Shown: positions 1-8,690 of the stretch, one piece after another
How positions within the stretch are numbered: position 1 is the stretch's first letter
Layout of the letters: each line of letters opens with the position of its first letter
Source: Phaeoceros laevis
Taxonomy: Eukaryota > Anthocerotophyta > Anthocerotopsida > Notothyladales
Direction: 5' to 3'
NCBI GenBank assembly: GCA_049999765.1
Contig: JBNGIQ010009458.1
Location: 1-64,000, forward strand
Length of the DNA stretch: 64,000 bases
The notes under the pieces: generated by a model
Databases searched by the model: none
What the model was told of the DNA's origin: nothing
Seen by the model: the letters and a program-made list of their open reading frames with translations, nothing else
Made by a program: the position numbers and the translations under genes

Positions 1-31
1 TTGCACATTGCAGAATTAAACTATCGAGCGC

Positions 32-39
32 TTTATATA
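32..39 (+). promoter_or_regulatory. TATA box of secreted-protein gene (left copy)
   Basis: The sequence TTTATATA lies 38 bases before the ATG at 78. The same element is kept at the same spacing in the right-arm copy. It implies a very short 5' leader of about 15 bases. Confidence 0.7.
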
Positions 40-77
40 GCAGGGCCAGCCTCCCCGGGGAGCCTCAAGTACCATCC

Positions 78-473
78 ATGGCAGCACTGGTGCACATGAT
101 CCTAGTGCTCACGGCGCTTATGCCTGTGGCAGTGCAAAGTGCCTGGACATGGCACTGTGATACCAGCGGAGGAAGCCCAGTGAAATCCGACGTGCTTGCA
201 GCCATGGGGAATCTTCCTGAAATGTGCTGTGGTGAAAACGGCGGTGACCCAAACCGCTGCAACCCGCTCAGCAACTGGGGCAGCGCCAACATCGTCTACT
301 GCAACTACGACAATACAACTTGGGATTGCGACCACTGCTCTGACGTCAAAAATAGCTTGTCTGAACTAGTCAACTCTTGCAGTGCCACTTTCAACGAGCA
401 AGAGCTGGTTGGAGGCTGGATGGAATTCGATAATGATCCGAACAACTGGGGAAAGATCTTGCTGACTCGCTAG
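78..473 (+). CDS. Small secreted 8-cysteine protein, left copy
   Basis: This single-exon gene encodes 131 residues. Residues 1-20 form a signal peptide (MAALVH... ending VAVQS), so the product is probably secreted or apoplastic. The mature part has eight cysteines, including an adjacent pair, enough for four disulfides. Landmarks are HCDTSGGSP near the mature N-terminus, WGSANI-YC in the middle and a LVGGW-FDNDP-WG block at the C-terminus. I do not recognise a named family with certainty. The layout recalls small cysteine-rich secreted proteins of fungi and seed-free plants with CDTSGGSP and GSA-I-C motifs, but this is from memory and unproven. All eight cysteines are kept in the inverted paralog at 4780-5178, while the loops between them vary. 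That pattern argues that both copies have been under constraint. The start is fixed by the TATA box at 32-39. Confidence 0.8.
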   Translation: MAALVHMILVLTALMPVAVQSAWTWHCDTSGGSPVKSDVLAAMGNLPEMCCGENGGDPNRCNPLSNWGSANIVYCNYDNTTWDCDHCSDVKNSLSELVNSCSATFNEQELVGGWMEFDNDPNNWGKILLTR

Positions 474-661
474 AGCTTACTAGTCACTCAGAACTAGTCT
501 AGGACACAACTTAACGAGCTGCACAGGTCTTTAAATTTGCACATGGGGACCCGTCCTAGTGAAAAGCTAGATTAAAACACAAAATTTCACTAGGTTCCAT
601 AGCTTCGAACCATAGCTTTTCTTTTACATGCATCTTAAGTAGCATAGGTTTTATACTCCAG

Positions 662-893
662 CCTCTATTCCTCAAATGTGAGCTGCTCAGTTTTTCTTTA
701 GCCATTGCTTGACGTCTACATAATTATCATAGAAGCACTCGCTTCTGTTTTCTGTATGTCTCACATATATGTTATACCTCTATTCCTCAAATGTGAGAGC
801 TCTCCTCAGTTTTTCTTTAGCCATTGCTTGACGTCTACATAGTTATCATAGAAGCACTGGCTTCTGTTTTCTGTATGTCTCACATATACGTTA
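662..893 (+). repeat. Tandem duplication, 115-bp unit, two copies
   Basis: Copies at 662-776 and 777-893 both begin CCTCTATTCCTCAAATGTGAG and contain the same block about a 'TTGACGTCTACATA' stretch. The right arm of the inverted repeat has a single copy, so this duplication arose in the left arm after the arms separated. Confidence 0.85.
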
Positions 894-1004
894 TACATAT
901 AACGGGGGGGCTCCCGGTCGCCGGTCGAAAGACCTGACGGGGTGTTCAATTCCCGTGTGGAGTTGGCTAAACACCATAATCTTCCTACTACTACTATTAC
1001 ATAT
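894..1004 (+). mobile_element. SINE-like insertion with 7-bp target duplication
   Basis: A 97-bp segment (901-997) interrupts the left arm and is absent at the matching point of the right arm. It is bounded by TACATAT at 894-900 and 998-1004, as expected for a target-site duplication. Inside is a tRNA-like box-B stretch (GTGTTCAATTCCCG, about 942-955), and the element ends in a short TAC-repeat tail (986-995). It is probably a 5'-truncated tRNA-derived SINE in plus orientation. The family cannot be named from this window. Confidence 0.65.
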
Positions 1005-1022
1005 GTACACATGTTTTTAGTC

Positions 1023-2611
1023 CTACTCTATTGAAGTGAAACACAAGCTTACATCACAAATCTTGAGCACCGCTGATACAGTATTGCTCAAATACGCTTT
1101 CTGAAACACAGACACACACACAAAACGTATTAGACGCCCAGCAAGACCATGTTTTGTCACAATCTTGTGGTCCCTTTTCACTCGCCACACCCTCCCCACC
1201 ACTACCACGACAAAAGAAACTTCGCAATGCTGCTGCCTACAACCTCGCTTACGCATTCTTAGACGTCGACATAAGCACATCCGGGTTCTGCCTTGTCTGC
1301 AACTACAATATGCCACCTTAAGTACCTAAGGCTTCATTAAGGCTGAGCCCGGGGTAACAATGTTCACTTTTCTTCGAGTGGCAGGCACGTTTCTTGCCGT
1401 TTGATCATTCAAAGAGATACTGCTGGCAAAAACACTTGTAACCTCGACGTTCTTGAGGTCTACCTTATGGAGCATTAGAATCAGTTCCTTAAATTTTCTG
1501 CAGCACAGCTTATAACGTTTTACACTCTTAACACTTTCAAGAGCTGCTTTCCAGATGGTCCACGGAGAAATTTCGGCTGCATTGCTTGGTTACACTAATA
1601 GTCTAATAGTCCTCAGCAGCCATGGCTGGGGCCCGAGCGCCTAAGAAAAGCCATGGCCGGCGCCGCCCAGCCTTGCAGTCTAGCTTCAATCAGACGCGCG
1701 GGGCCGTATTCTTTTGAAGCGTAATGTACAGTATGATGGGCTGCTGTACTGCTGTAAGCAGACCAATGCCTGTAGTGAAAACCGCAGCGAGCGATGCAGG
1801 AACCTTCGATTAAGCACTGGCATGTCAATGACTTTAACAGACGACGCGTGTCGTTGACGTCAGTGTAGATCGACCGCGTTGGCACAGAGAGAATATTGGC
1901 TACATGGCAGACACATGGACGTCTAAAACACTATAGAACGAGGTGAGCCAGGAATGCACCAATTATATGGCGTCACGTGGACGTTGCCATGGACTACGAG
2001 GTCTGGCGCTAACACCGTATCTCGGTGGCTGCCTAGGGCTTATCTGCCAATCTGCCAACCAAATGCCACGATCACTACTGCCGTAGAGAGATGGCAGCTT
2101 AAGGACCAATTCCTAATGGTGAAATATTGAGCAAAGTAGTCCAGACTGTTCCCCCAACCTAAAAAGTAGACAGAAGAGCTTTGGGACCGTGGTATGGGTA
2201 AGATTCTACCTGAGACCTGGTATTCAAGCGGTGGCACGTCCATAACCACCGCAGAACTAACTAAGCACAGGTGCTGACAAAAGAGCCAAAATAACTTATC
2301 GTGCTTTCCTTGATGACAGACACGAACTGCACAAAGGCGACAGAGCATTTGTCACACCTTGGTGTAACTGAGGCGGCTGTTTCAGTGCATATCTCACAAC
2401 GAAACAGTAATTATCACGTTGAGGGTCAATCCAGTAATTTGGACCTATGCATAATAGTTCAGGCTAGCCTTCTTCCTTGCCTGCACTTGAATGATAACCC
2501 TCATTGAAATCCTCGTGTGTGACCTGCCATCGCCAGGATAAACAAGTTATGGGATACATCAATACTTGACAGTTGTAGGACAAAAGGTCACCGTTAACAA
2601 ATTCACAAACT
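1023..2611. other. Spacer without recognisable gene
   Basis: No open frame resembles a known protein. The last RPT5 exon (the short C-terminal one after DATEV) would be expected near 2300-2610 on the minus strand, but I could not find it. Confidence 0.5.
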
Positions 2612-4140
2612 TATCACCTCTGTGGCGTCACGTCTGAGAGCCAACATCCCAGCTTCAATGCATACAGCCTTCAATTGGGCACCATTAAAATCAGCTGTTG
2701 ATCGGGCAAGTTCTTCAAAACTGACATCAGGCCGCACATTCATCTTCCTCGAGTGCATCTGCAGCAATGCTGGTCGCACATCACCGCCAAATCTCTATTA
2801 CATCCCATTAACTTCCTGGAAAAAGTTGAGAAATGGCTTACTTGTAGAATCCGAGCTCTTACTTCTTCAGTTGGATGAGGAAACTCTATTTTCCTATCTA
2901 AACGGCCAGACCTCATCAACTGGTGCAGGGTCAAGAATGTCTGCACGATTATTTGCTGCAATAACCTGCCAACAAACATAGTCAGATCTTGTCCATGATA
3001 TACAGCTCAAGCATCATAATAAACAGCTCGGATGGGCAGCCATTCAATCTGGCCCTGCTTACCTTGATACGATCATCACTACTAAACCCATCCAGCTGGT
3101 TCAACAGCTCAAGCATACTTCTTTGGACCTCTCTGTCACCACTTACTTCACTGCACGTTAATCACGTTCCAAGAAAGAGCATTACAAAACTGATGGGTGA
3201 TTGAAATACCGTCACACTCACTGAAGCTAGTAAACCTTGGGCATACCTATCAAACCGCTTTGTTCCAATTGCATCAACCTCGTCCCTCGTCAATGAATAT
3301 AATACATGGAGCCTTCTCCTTGGCAAGTTGAAATGCATCTCGCACAAGCTTAGCACCATCTCCAATGAACATCTGGAAACATAGCACACCATCAAACTCC
3401 ATGCAAATTGAGAAAAGCTGTAGTTTGTATGGAGCACAAGCTGTCTCCCTACCCGCACGAGTTGGGGCCCTGCTAGCTTCAAGTAGGTGGCATGTGTCTG
3501 TGCCGCACAAGCCCTAGCCATCAGCGTCTTCCCTGTTCCAGGAGGACCATACAGGAGTACACCTTTTGGTGGCCTCATGCCCAGATTCTGGAACATTTCT
3601 TTTGTGAGTCATGGGAAGCACAATGGCCTCCACAAGTTCTTGAATCTGTCACATCCAGAAACAGCGTACTCAAGCTACGTCCAGAGATGATTAAGACCCC
3701 ATACTCTTCCCTTCTAAGGTCCAACATATGACCTAGGGAAACAATGAAGCATGGAAAGCCACTGGCATACTCTCAGGGTAAAGTGTGAAGAATTAAGTAG
3801 CTGTCCTTGTTGACACCAACTAGATCTCCAGGCTTGAGGACGTCCGGGTCAACGAGACCCCCAACTGGCAGGAAAATTGTCTACAAAAAGAACAGACAAC
3901 AATGAACAGAAAGCCACAACCTGCTGCAAAATGCAGAAGATACTCCCTGTAGTACTAAAGTGCTGCCGGGGGAGCTGTAACCCTAGTTCACCCTTCTGAG
4001 TCACAGAACTTACTTGTCGAGTTGAGGTTTTCAGCACGACACATTTGCCCTTCCTCTGAGAGCCAAGATCAACATTGGCTCCGTCTTCTTCGTCTTCATC
4101 CTCAGGGCTGACATTCAACAAGGATCCATTCGGCTGGTGC
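2612..4140 (-). pseudogene. RPT5: Unprocessed RPT5 (26S proteasome AAA-ATPase 6A) pseudogene
   Basis: Minus-strand exons closely match RPT5, the ATPase of the proteasome 19S base: the DGANVDL-SQRKGKC block (about 4020-4090), FLPV-GLVDPD (about 3760-3885), the Walker A loop GPPGTGKT (about 3540), [14 protein letters not shown] (about 3320-3370), Walker B CIIFIDE (about 3291-3310), [10 protein letters not shown] (about 3110-3150) and SRKMNV...DATEV (2615-2756). Introns with GT-AG ends are still present, so this is a DNA-level duplicate and not a processed copy. Lesions: an in-frame TGA after SYLILHTLP (about 3780), a 1-bp insertion before FQNLG (about 3600), a 7-bp tandem duplication in Walker B (3278-3291) and a 4-bp insertion before [10 protein letters not shown] (2920-2923). 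The N-terminal coiled coil and the last exon are missing. An intact RPT5 must exist elsewhere, as the protein is essential. Confidence 0.9.
3278..3291 (-). repeat. 7-bp tandem duplication breaking Walker B of the RPT5 copy
   Basis: CCTCGTC occurs twice in a row on the plus strand. Removing one copy restores the normal reading D-E-V-D-A-I-G after CIIFI. With both copies the frame shifts inside the ATPase active-site motif. Confidence 0.85.
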
Positions 4141-4460
4141 GGCAAAGTGGAAGTGGGAGTTGCGTTGAGTTACCTTGCCTTGGGGAACCGGGAGAGCACG
4201 GAGCGTGCTTGCCTGCAAGCCCGGCAGCCCAAGGCGCGCTCGCGCGCGCGCGAGAGATGCCGCGGGCCCGCCAGCCCTCAATGCTTGCGTCAAACTAAGG
4301 AACGGGTACACGTCTAATTTATGGAGAGAACGGTGTTCAGTAGACTAGTACCCGTCTTATATTCATGTTGATTCTTGTCCCAGCAATATATGCGCGGAGA
4401 GCGTCTGTCATGCAGGTCTGGAGGGAGGCTTCAAACTCTGGCAGCTCAGACTCCTTTAGT
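4141..4460. other. GC-rich spacer with CG-repeat tract
   Basis: This stretch contains an alternating GCGCGC tract (about 4236-4252) and no coding signal. It joins the truncated 5' end of the RPT5 copy to the inner end of the right repeat arm. Confidence 0.5.
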
Positions 4461-4779
4461 ACTAAAAACATGTGTACATGTGTATAACGTATATGTGAGA
4501 CATACAGAAAACAGAAGCCAGTGCTTCTATGATAACTATGTAGACGTCAAGCAATGGCTAAAGAAAAACTGAGCAGCTCACACTTGAGGAATAGAGGCTG
4601 GAGTATTTATAAAACCTATGCTAAGATGCATGTAAAAGAAAAGCTATGGAACCTAGTGAAATTTTGTGTTTTAATCTAGCTTTTCACTAGGACCCCCATG
4701 TGTTGCAAATTTAAAGACCTGTGTGCACAGCTCGTTAAGTTGTGTCCTAGACTAGTTCTGAGTGACTAGTTCAAGAGGC

Positions 4780-5178
4780 TCAGCGAACCAGCACGACGTT
4801 TCCCCAGGCTTTCGGATCATTATCGAAGTCCAACCAGCCTCCAACCAGATCGACCCCGCCGAAGTTGGCAGTGCAAGTGTTGATTAGTTGAGTCAAGCCA
4901 GTTTGGATGTTATAGCAGTGGTCGCACTGATTATAACCAGTATAGATGTCGCAGTAGTCGATGTTGGCGCTGCCCCAGGAGCTGAGCCTGCTGCACATGT
5001 TTCCAGATTGGTTGCCTTGACAGCAATACGTAGGCATCTTCCCCATGGCTGCAATCACGTCGGCTTTCGTTGGGCTTCCTCCGCTGGTATCGCAGTGCCA
5101 TGTCCAAAAGTGATCACTTTGCACTGCCACAGGCATAAGCGCCGTGAGCACTAGGATCGTGTGCACCAGTGCTGCCAT
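4780..5178 (-). CDS. Small secreted 8-cysteine protein, right copy
   Basis: This gene encodes 132 residues and is the inverted paralog of 78-473. An upstream methionine would lengthen it to 170 residues, but that start lies upstream of the TATA box (5217-5224). I therefore use the Met at 5178, which matches the left copy. Signal peptide residues 1-20 are nearly identical to the left copy. The mature protein keeps all eight cysteines, the HCDTSGGSP start, the WGSANI-YC core and the LVGGW-DFDNDP-WG end. It differs mainly in the loops between cysteines (QGNQSGNM, IYTGYNQ). Signal and termini conserved while surface loops change is typical of secreted defence-type proteins, but no function can be assigned from sequence alone. 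Confidence 0.8.
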   Translation of the reverse strand: MAALVHTILVLTALMPVAVQSDHFWTWHCDTSGGSPTKADVIAAMGKMPTYCCQGNQSGNMCSRLSSWGSANIDYCDIYTGYNQCDHCYNIQTGLTQLINTCTANFGGVDLVGGWLDFDNDPKAWGNVVLVR

Positions 5179-5216
5179 GGATGGTACTTGAGGCTCCCCG
5201 GGGAGGCAGGCCCTGC

Positions 5217-5224
5217 TATATAAA
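5217..5224 (-). promoter_or_regulatory. TATA box of secreted-protein gene (right copy)
   Basis: This is the reverse complement of the left copy's TTTATATA, at the same distance from the ATG at 5178. Confidence 0.7.
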
Positions 5225-5259
5225 GCGCTCGATAGTTTAATTCTGCAATGTGCAAGAGA

Positions 5260-6916
5260 GTAAGCCATGCCAGTTGCAGCCAGCAGCGCCACCCGTGGGT
5301 CAATTCAAACGAGTTGTGATTTTGAGCAATCTTGAGAGCTAACAATGCCATCCATGAGCTGCGAATGAATTCATGCACAAATTTGAAGGAAAGGATCAAT
5401 CACCTGCTGTGGCTTTCAAGAGCAGTTTGCTGGGAACGTCAAGTGTGCAAAGTCACACAAGCTTAGGGAATGCAGCTTTATGGTCCCGAGCGAGATCCGG
5501 AGGGGCCCCTCTTGGCCTCCGGAACCTTCTATCCGGCAGGCCTCGTTGTATCCGAAGTTGCGGCGGATCCGGACATGTGTTCCTGCTGTTCAAACAAGGC
5601 AACAAACTGGTCCCGCAAGACAAGATTGAAAACTCCGCCTTAGATGCAACGAATTGGCAATCTTAATTGTGAGATATATAGGAGGAGAACCTGAACCTGT
5701 TTCGAATTCAAGACTGATCCACAAGTGGCTCCGTCCATAGCACACGCGGGGGACCTGGGCCGGGGCTGGCCCTTGGCGGCAGCGGGATGAGGTCCAGGGG
5801 CAGGTCCTGCAGCAGGCGGTAGCTCTTGTCCACCGGAGATCGGCGTAGAACCCACATCCCTGGGGCGGCCACGCCTGTGCCAGCGGCGGCAGCGGCGCTG
5901 CTGCATCAGATGCTCCTTCTAAGTTGTCGTTGCTCGCTCAGGACTGCTGTTCCTCACGCGTCGTCTTCTTCGTCTTCCTGGACTTGCGCTTGCGCTGCTG
6001 AGGACGTATGCGTGTATACCTACCTTTAGGACGTCTTGACGGTGCAGGTGGTGGCGTCGCCGTTGGATGGTTGTACGCATGCCCTGCTGCTTGTAGTAAG
6101 GTCTCCGTCTCCATCTTCCGGGTTCTGTACAGACGTCGGGCCGGCCTCCCATATAAGGAGGGACGTTTTTTCCCCGTGACGGGCGCTTGCTGGCCATTGG
6201 GGTGCCTCCACGCGTCACACAGGGGAGGAAAAACGCCATATATTCCCAATATTTTCCGGTCCTGGCCCCTGGGGAGGCAAAACGCCACGTTTATATAAAT
6301 TTCGCCATATCTTCCGGAATGTGCAAGTATCGAGCTGGAAATCCTGATTTTAGCAGATCGTGATGCATGCGTGTGTTTGCCTCCTCAAAGCTTGTGCAAC
6401 GCGCCCAACAGCGTGTGGATAGTAAAAACGGCTCCCATTACAAACAAATATTCCAAGAATTCATGCTGTCAAAGAATGCATGCCTGCTCCTGAAGCGGCA
6501 AAATCACACAATTGCTTGAGCACCTTCACAAATCACCTCCTCTTGAAACCTATATGACCTATCAGACCTTCTAGTACGTACTACTTCACTAGAATCTCTG
6601 TCGAGGCGATCTTTCAAAACTAAAGCTCTAAAGAATAAGTAAAACCAAAACTGCCACTGCAGGTGGCATGCATTTGCGGAATCTCCGAGTGCCCAAAATT
6701 TGGACCTGCTCCTACAAGGCCTGCATTCATCAAATCACCACAAGGATCCATTCGCAGTAGTCAGCAACTTTAGCTCGCGCAAACAGACCAGTTGTCTAAG
6801 ATACAAGCACTGGAATTCAGACCAACCAAATGATATGATGCGGAGATGCAAGCTACCTCACCTTTGATACGACGTAACGGTTGCAACGTGAATCTTGAGC
6901 AGTAGCTGATGGTCGC
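5260..6916. other. No confident gene; possible minus-strand exon debris
   Basis: Minus-strand frames at about 5700-5905 (proline/alanine-rich) and 5930-6130 (starting METETLLQAAGH, ending in a Lys/Arg-rich run) look coding-like in composition. They match nothing I recognise, and I see no convincing splice structure. TATA-like stretches occur on the minus strand at about 6284-6298. The rest (6300-6916) is ordinary noncoding sequence. Confidence 0.3.
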
Positions 6917-7603
6917 CTAGTTCTCCGTAGAATGTGGCGGCTTGTGGAGGTAGGGGTTGTTCTTGGGAGCATGCCCGGGAGGCGGGAGGTGGCCAAGCTG
7001 ATGCGGGTGCTTGGGGTTGTGAGGGAAAGGAGCCTGAGCCGCCGTGCCGCCTCCTCCCTGGAGATGCTGATGGTGCCGTTTGTGGTGGTGACGAACCGGG
7101 TGGCGATGGTGCGTCCGCGCGGGAGGAGCCGTGCCGGTTGCTGTTCCGTTGGGCTTGGGAGCCGTCACGGTGGTGGAGAGGGCGCCCACCTCCTCTGCAG
7201 CGTTTTCCTCTTCGAATTCTCCTTCAGCGTCGCCCACCAGCTCCTCCGAGACGACGTCCTCCAGCAGCTTCCTCCCCAGGGTGGTGGCGGATTTATCAGA
7301 GTCCTGCCTGTGGTGGCGCTTATGGTGGCGCTTGTGAGGCTTGTCAGGATGCGAAGGGGGATAAGCCGGAGGATTGGGACGAGATGAAGCAGGGGGTCCA
7401 TGAGGGCCAGTAGCGCCAGAGTGATCTCCAGGGTAGCCCCCGTTCGGGGAGTAGTGAGGGAACAAATGCTTCTTGTCGTCCGTTCCAGATACCAACAGCT
7501 GTTGCCCGCTCTCCTCCTCCGACGCACCACAAAGGGTTCCTCCCACCAACAACAGGGAGACGAGCAAGAGCACATGTGTCTCCCAACCACCAGAAGGCGC
7601 CAT
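6917..7603 (-). CDS. Histidine/proline-rich secreted protein
   Basis: The single exon encodes 228 residues from the Met at 7603. The frame stays open further upstream, but a CTATATAAG box at 7667-7675 sits about 65 bases before this ATG and so fixes the start. Residues 1-27 form a clear signal peptide (MAPSGGWETHVLLLVSLLL...). The mature chain is low-complexity: a Gly/Pro/His-rich part, a basic HKRHHKRHHRQD cluster, an acidic Glu-rich middle (LVGDAEGEFEEENAAEE), then a second His cluster (RTHHRHPVRHHHKRHHQH) and a Pro/His tail. It has no cysteine in the mature part and no known domain. Dense histidine suggests metal binding or a pH-sensitive wall protein, but that is inference. Confidence 0.7.
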   Translation of the reverse strand: MAPSGGWETHVLLLVSLLLVGGTLCGASEEESGQQLLVSGTDDKKHLFPHYSPNGGYPGDHSGATGPHGPPASSRPNPPAYPPSHPDKPHKRHHKRHHRQDSDKSATTLGRKLLEDVVSEELVGDAEGEFEEENAAEEVGALSTTVTAPKPNGTATGTAPPARTHHRHPVRHHHKRHHQHLQGGGGTAAQAPFPHNPKHPHQLGHLPPPGHAPKNNPYLHKPPHSTEN

Positions 7604-7666
7604 GACGAGCCGCCTCGAGCTCACAGCAACAGGTGGCAAGCAACCAACGCAAGCTCCAAGTTTCAT

Positions 7667-7675
7667 CTTATATAG
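7667..7675 (-). promoter_or_regulatory. TATA box of His/Pro-rich protein gene
   Basis: CTATATAAG on the minus strand, about 65 bases upstream of the chosen ATG at 7603. Confidence 0.65.
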
Positions 7676-7763
7676 TGCTCTCCTCATAATGCATGATAAC
7701 ATCCGCGAGCCCAACAAGGTAGACTGGGTGGCATGCATGGCCAGATGCTTCCCAGGCCGTTCT

Positions 7764-7882
7764 CCTGAAACCAGTTAACACCTGAAACCAGTAAACACCC
7801 GAAACGAGTAAACACCCGAAACGAGGAAACACCTGAAACGAGTAAACACCCGAAACGAGGAAACACCCGAAACGAGGAAACA
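7764..7882 (+). repeat. Minisatellite, 17-bp unit, seven copies
   Basis: Seven successive 17-mers of the form CC(T/C)GAAAC(C/G)AG(T/G)(A/T)AACA, differing from each other at one to three positions. They lie just upstream of the His/Pro-rich gene's promoter. Confidence 0.9.
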
Positions 7883-7889
7883 CCTGTTT

Positions 7890-8300
7890 ACTTGTTGAGG
7901 TTTGCTCGGGGCTGTTGGTTTTGAACATTAGTGAGGATTGTACCTGGTGAGGTTTACTTGTTGAGGTTTGCTCCGGGCTGTTGGTCTTTGAACATTAATG
8001 AGGATTGTACCTCGTGAGGTTTGCTTGGGGCCGTTGATCTCGATTGCACCAGGTGGGGTTTGCTTCGGGCAGTTGATCTCGAAACGAGTAAGGACTTAGA
8101 TTAGGTTGGCTTCGGGCCACTATTCTTGAAAAGAGTAAGCACCTTGTGAGGTCTTGTGAGGTCTGCTGTGAACCATGGCTCTTGAAACAAGTAAGCACCT
8201 CATGAGGTTTGCTCGTTTGCTCTGAACCATCGTTGTTGAAACAAGTAAGCAACTCACAAGTAAGCAACTCCGGAGGTTTGCTCTGGAAGCAACTCCTGAG
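7890..8300 (+). repeat. Degenerate direct repeats, about 45-70 bp units
   Basis: The phrase GAGGTTTGCTC(G/C)GGGC recurs, followed by a GTTG-TCTTGAAAC-AGTAAG-ACCT block. The copies at 7897-7965 and 7963-8030 are the closest pair. Later copies decay towards 8300. The block shares the GAAACGAGTAA core with the adjacent 17-bp minisatellite, so the two probably have a common origin. Confidence 0.75.
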
Positions 8301-8690
8301 GTTTGCTCCGGTCTCGGTCCCCATATGGCTTCTGAATTTGCGAATAAATGGCATCCTTCGGGCATGTAGTTCCCTACTTGAGTCTACATGCCCTACTTGC
8401 CCTACTTGGGTACTAGACTTCATGACTCCCTAAACACTCTTCTTCCTTGCGTCATACAACATAAGTAAATTACTTCTTGTTCACTCTAACCGCATAAGGG
8501 CATAGCCTCTGCCCTAGTAGCTTGACCCTGTGTAACTCTCATTTTTGCGCTAGACATATATGCATGACCCAAGTAGGCTCAGACTTTGAGCATAGTATTG
8601 CATTCGCCTAGGATCATTAAATGATAACACAAACAACCTACCTATGATACCAAAGCTTGTGCCATTTGCCCGCACACATAAGCAACTACA
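8301..8690. other. Intergenic, nothing recognised
   Basis: No coding or structural signal. It contains the 3' flank of the PPR gene that ends at 8691. Confidence 0.5.

Larger units (their letters stand above)
1..1022 (+). repeat. Left arm of large inverted repeat
   Basis: This arm is the reverse complement of 4461-5255. The first 40 bases match exactly, and similarity continues through the coding region and the 3' noncoding part (shared motif around 555-610 versus 4625-4690). It probably extends to the left beyond the window, since base 1 already aligns to base 5255. It is longer than the right arm because it carries a 115-bp internal tandem duplication and a 97-bp SINE-like insertion. The spacer of about 3.4 kb holds a broken RPT5 copy. 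Confidence 0.93.
4461..5255 (-). repeat. Right arm of large inverted repeat
   Basis: This is the reverse complement of 1-1022 without the SINE-like insertion and with a single copy of the 115-bp unit. Its outer end aligns to base 1 of the window, so the true outer boundary of the repeat is unknown on the left side. Confidence 0.93.

Noticed and set aside
1180-1225. Second SINE-like tail near 1180-1225
   Set aside because: It resembles the TAC/CAC-rich end at 985 only loosely, and no target duplication or box B could be found.
4780-5292. 170-residue version of the right-arm secreted protein
   Set aside because: The longer start lies upstream of the TATA box and the extra residues remove the signal peptide from the N-terminus. 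The left copy supports the 132-residue form.
7764-8300. Repeat array considered as a CRISPR or regulatory array
   Set aside because: Units are contiguous and degenerate with no unique spacers, and the host is a plant. It is an ordinary minisatellite.
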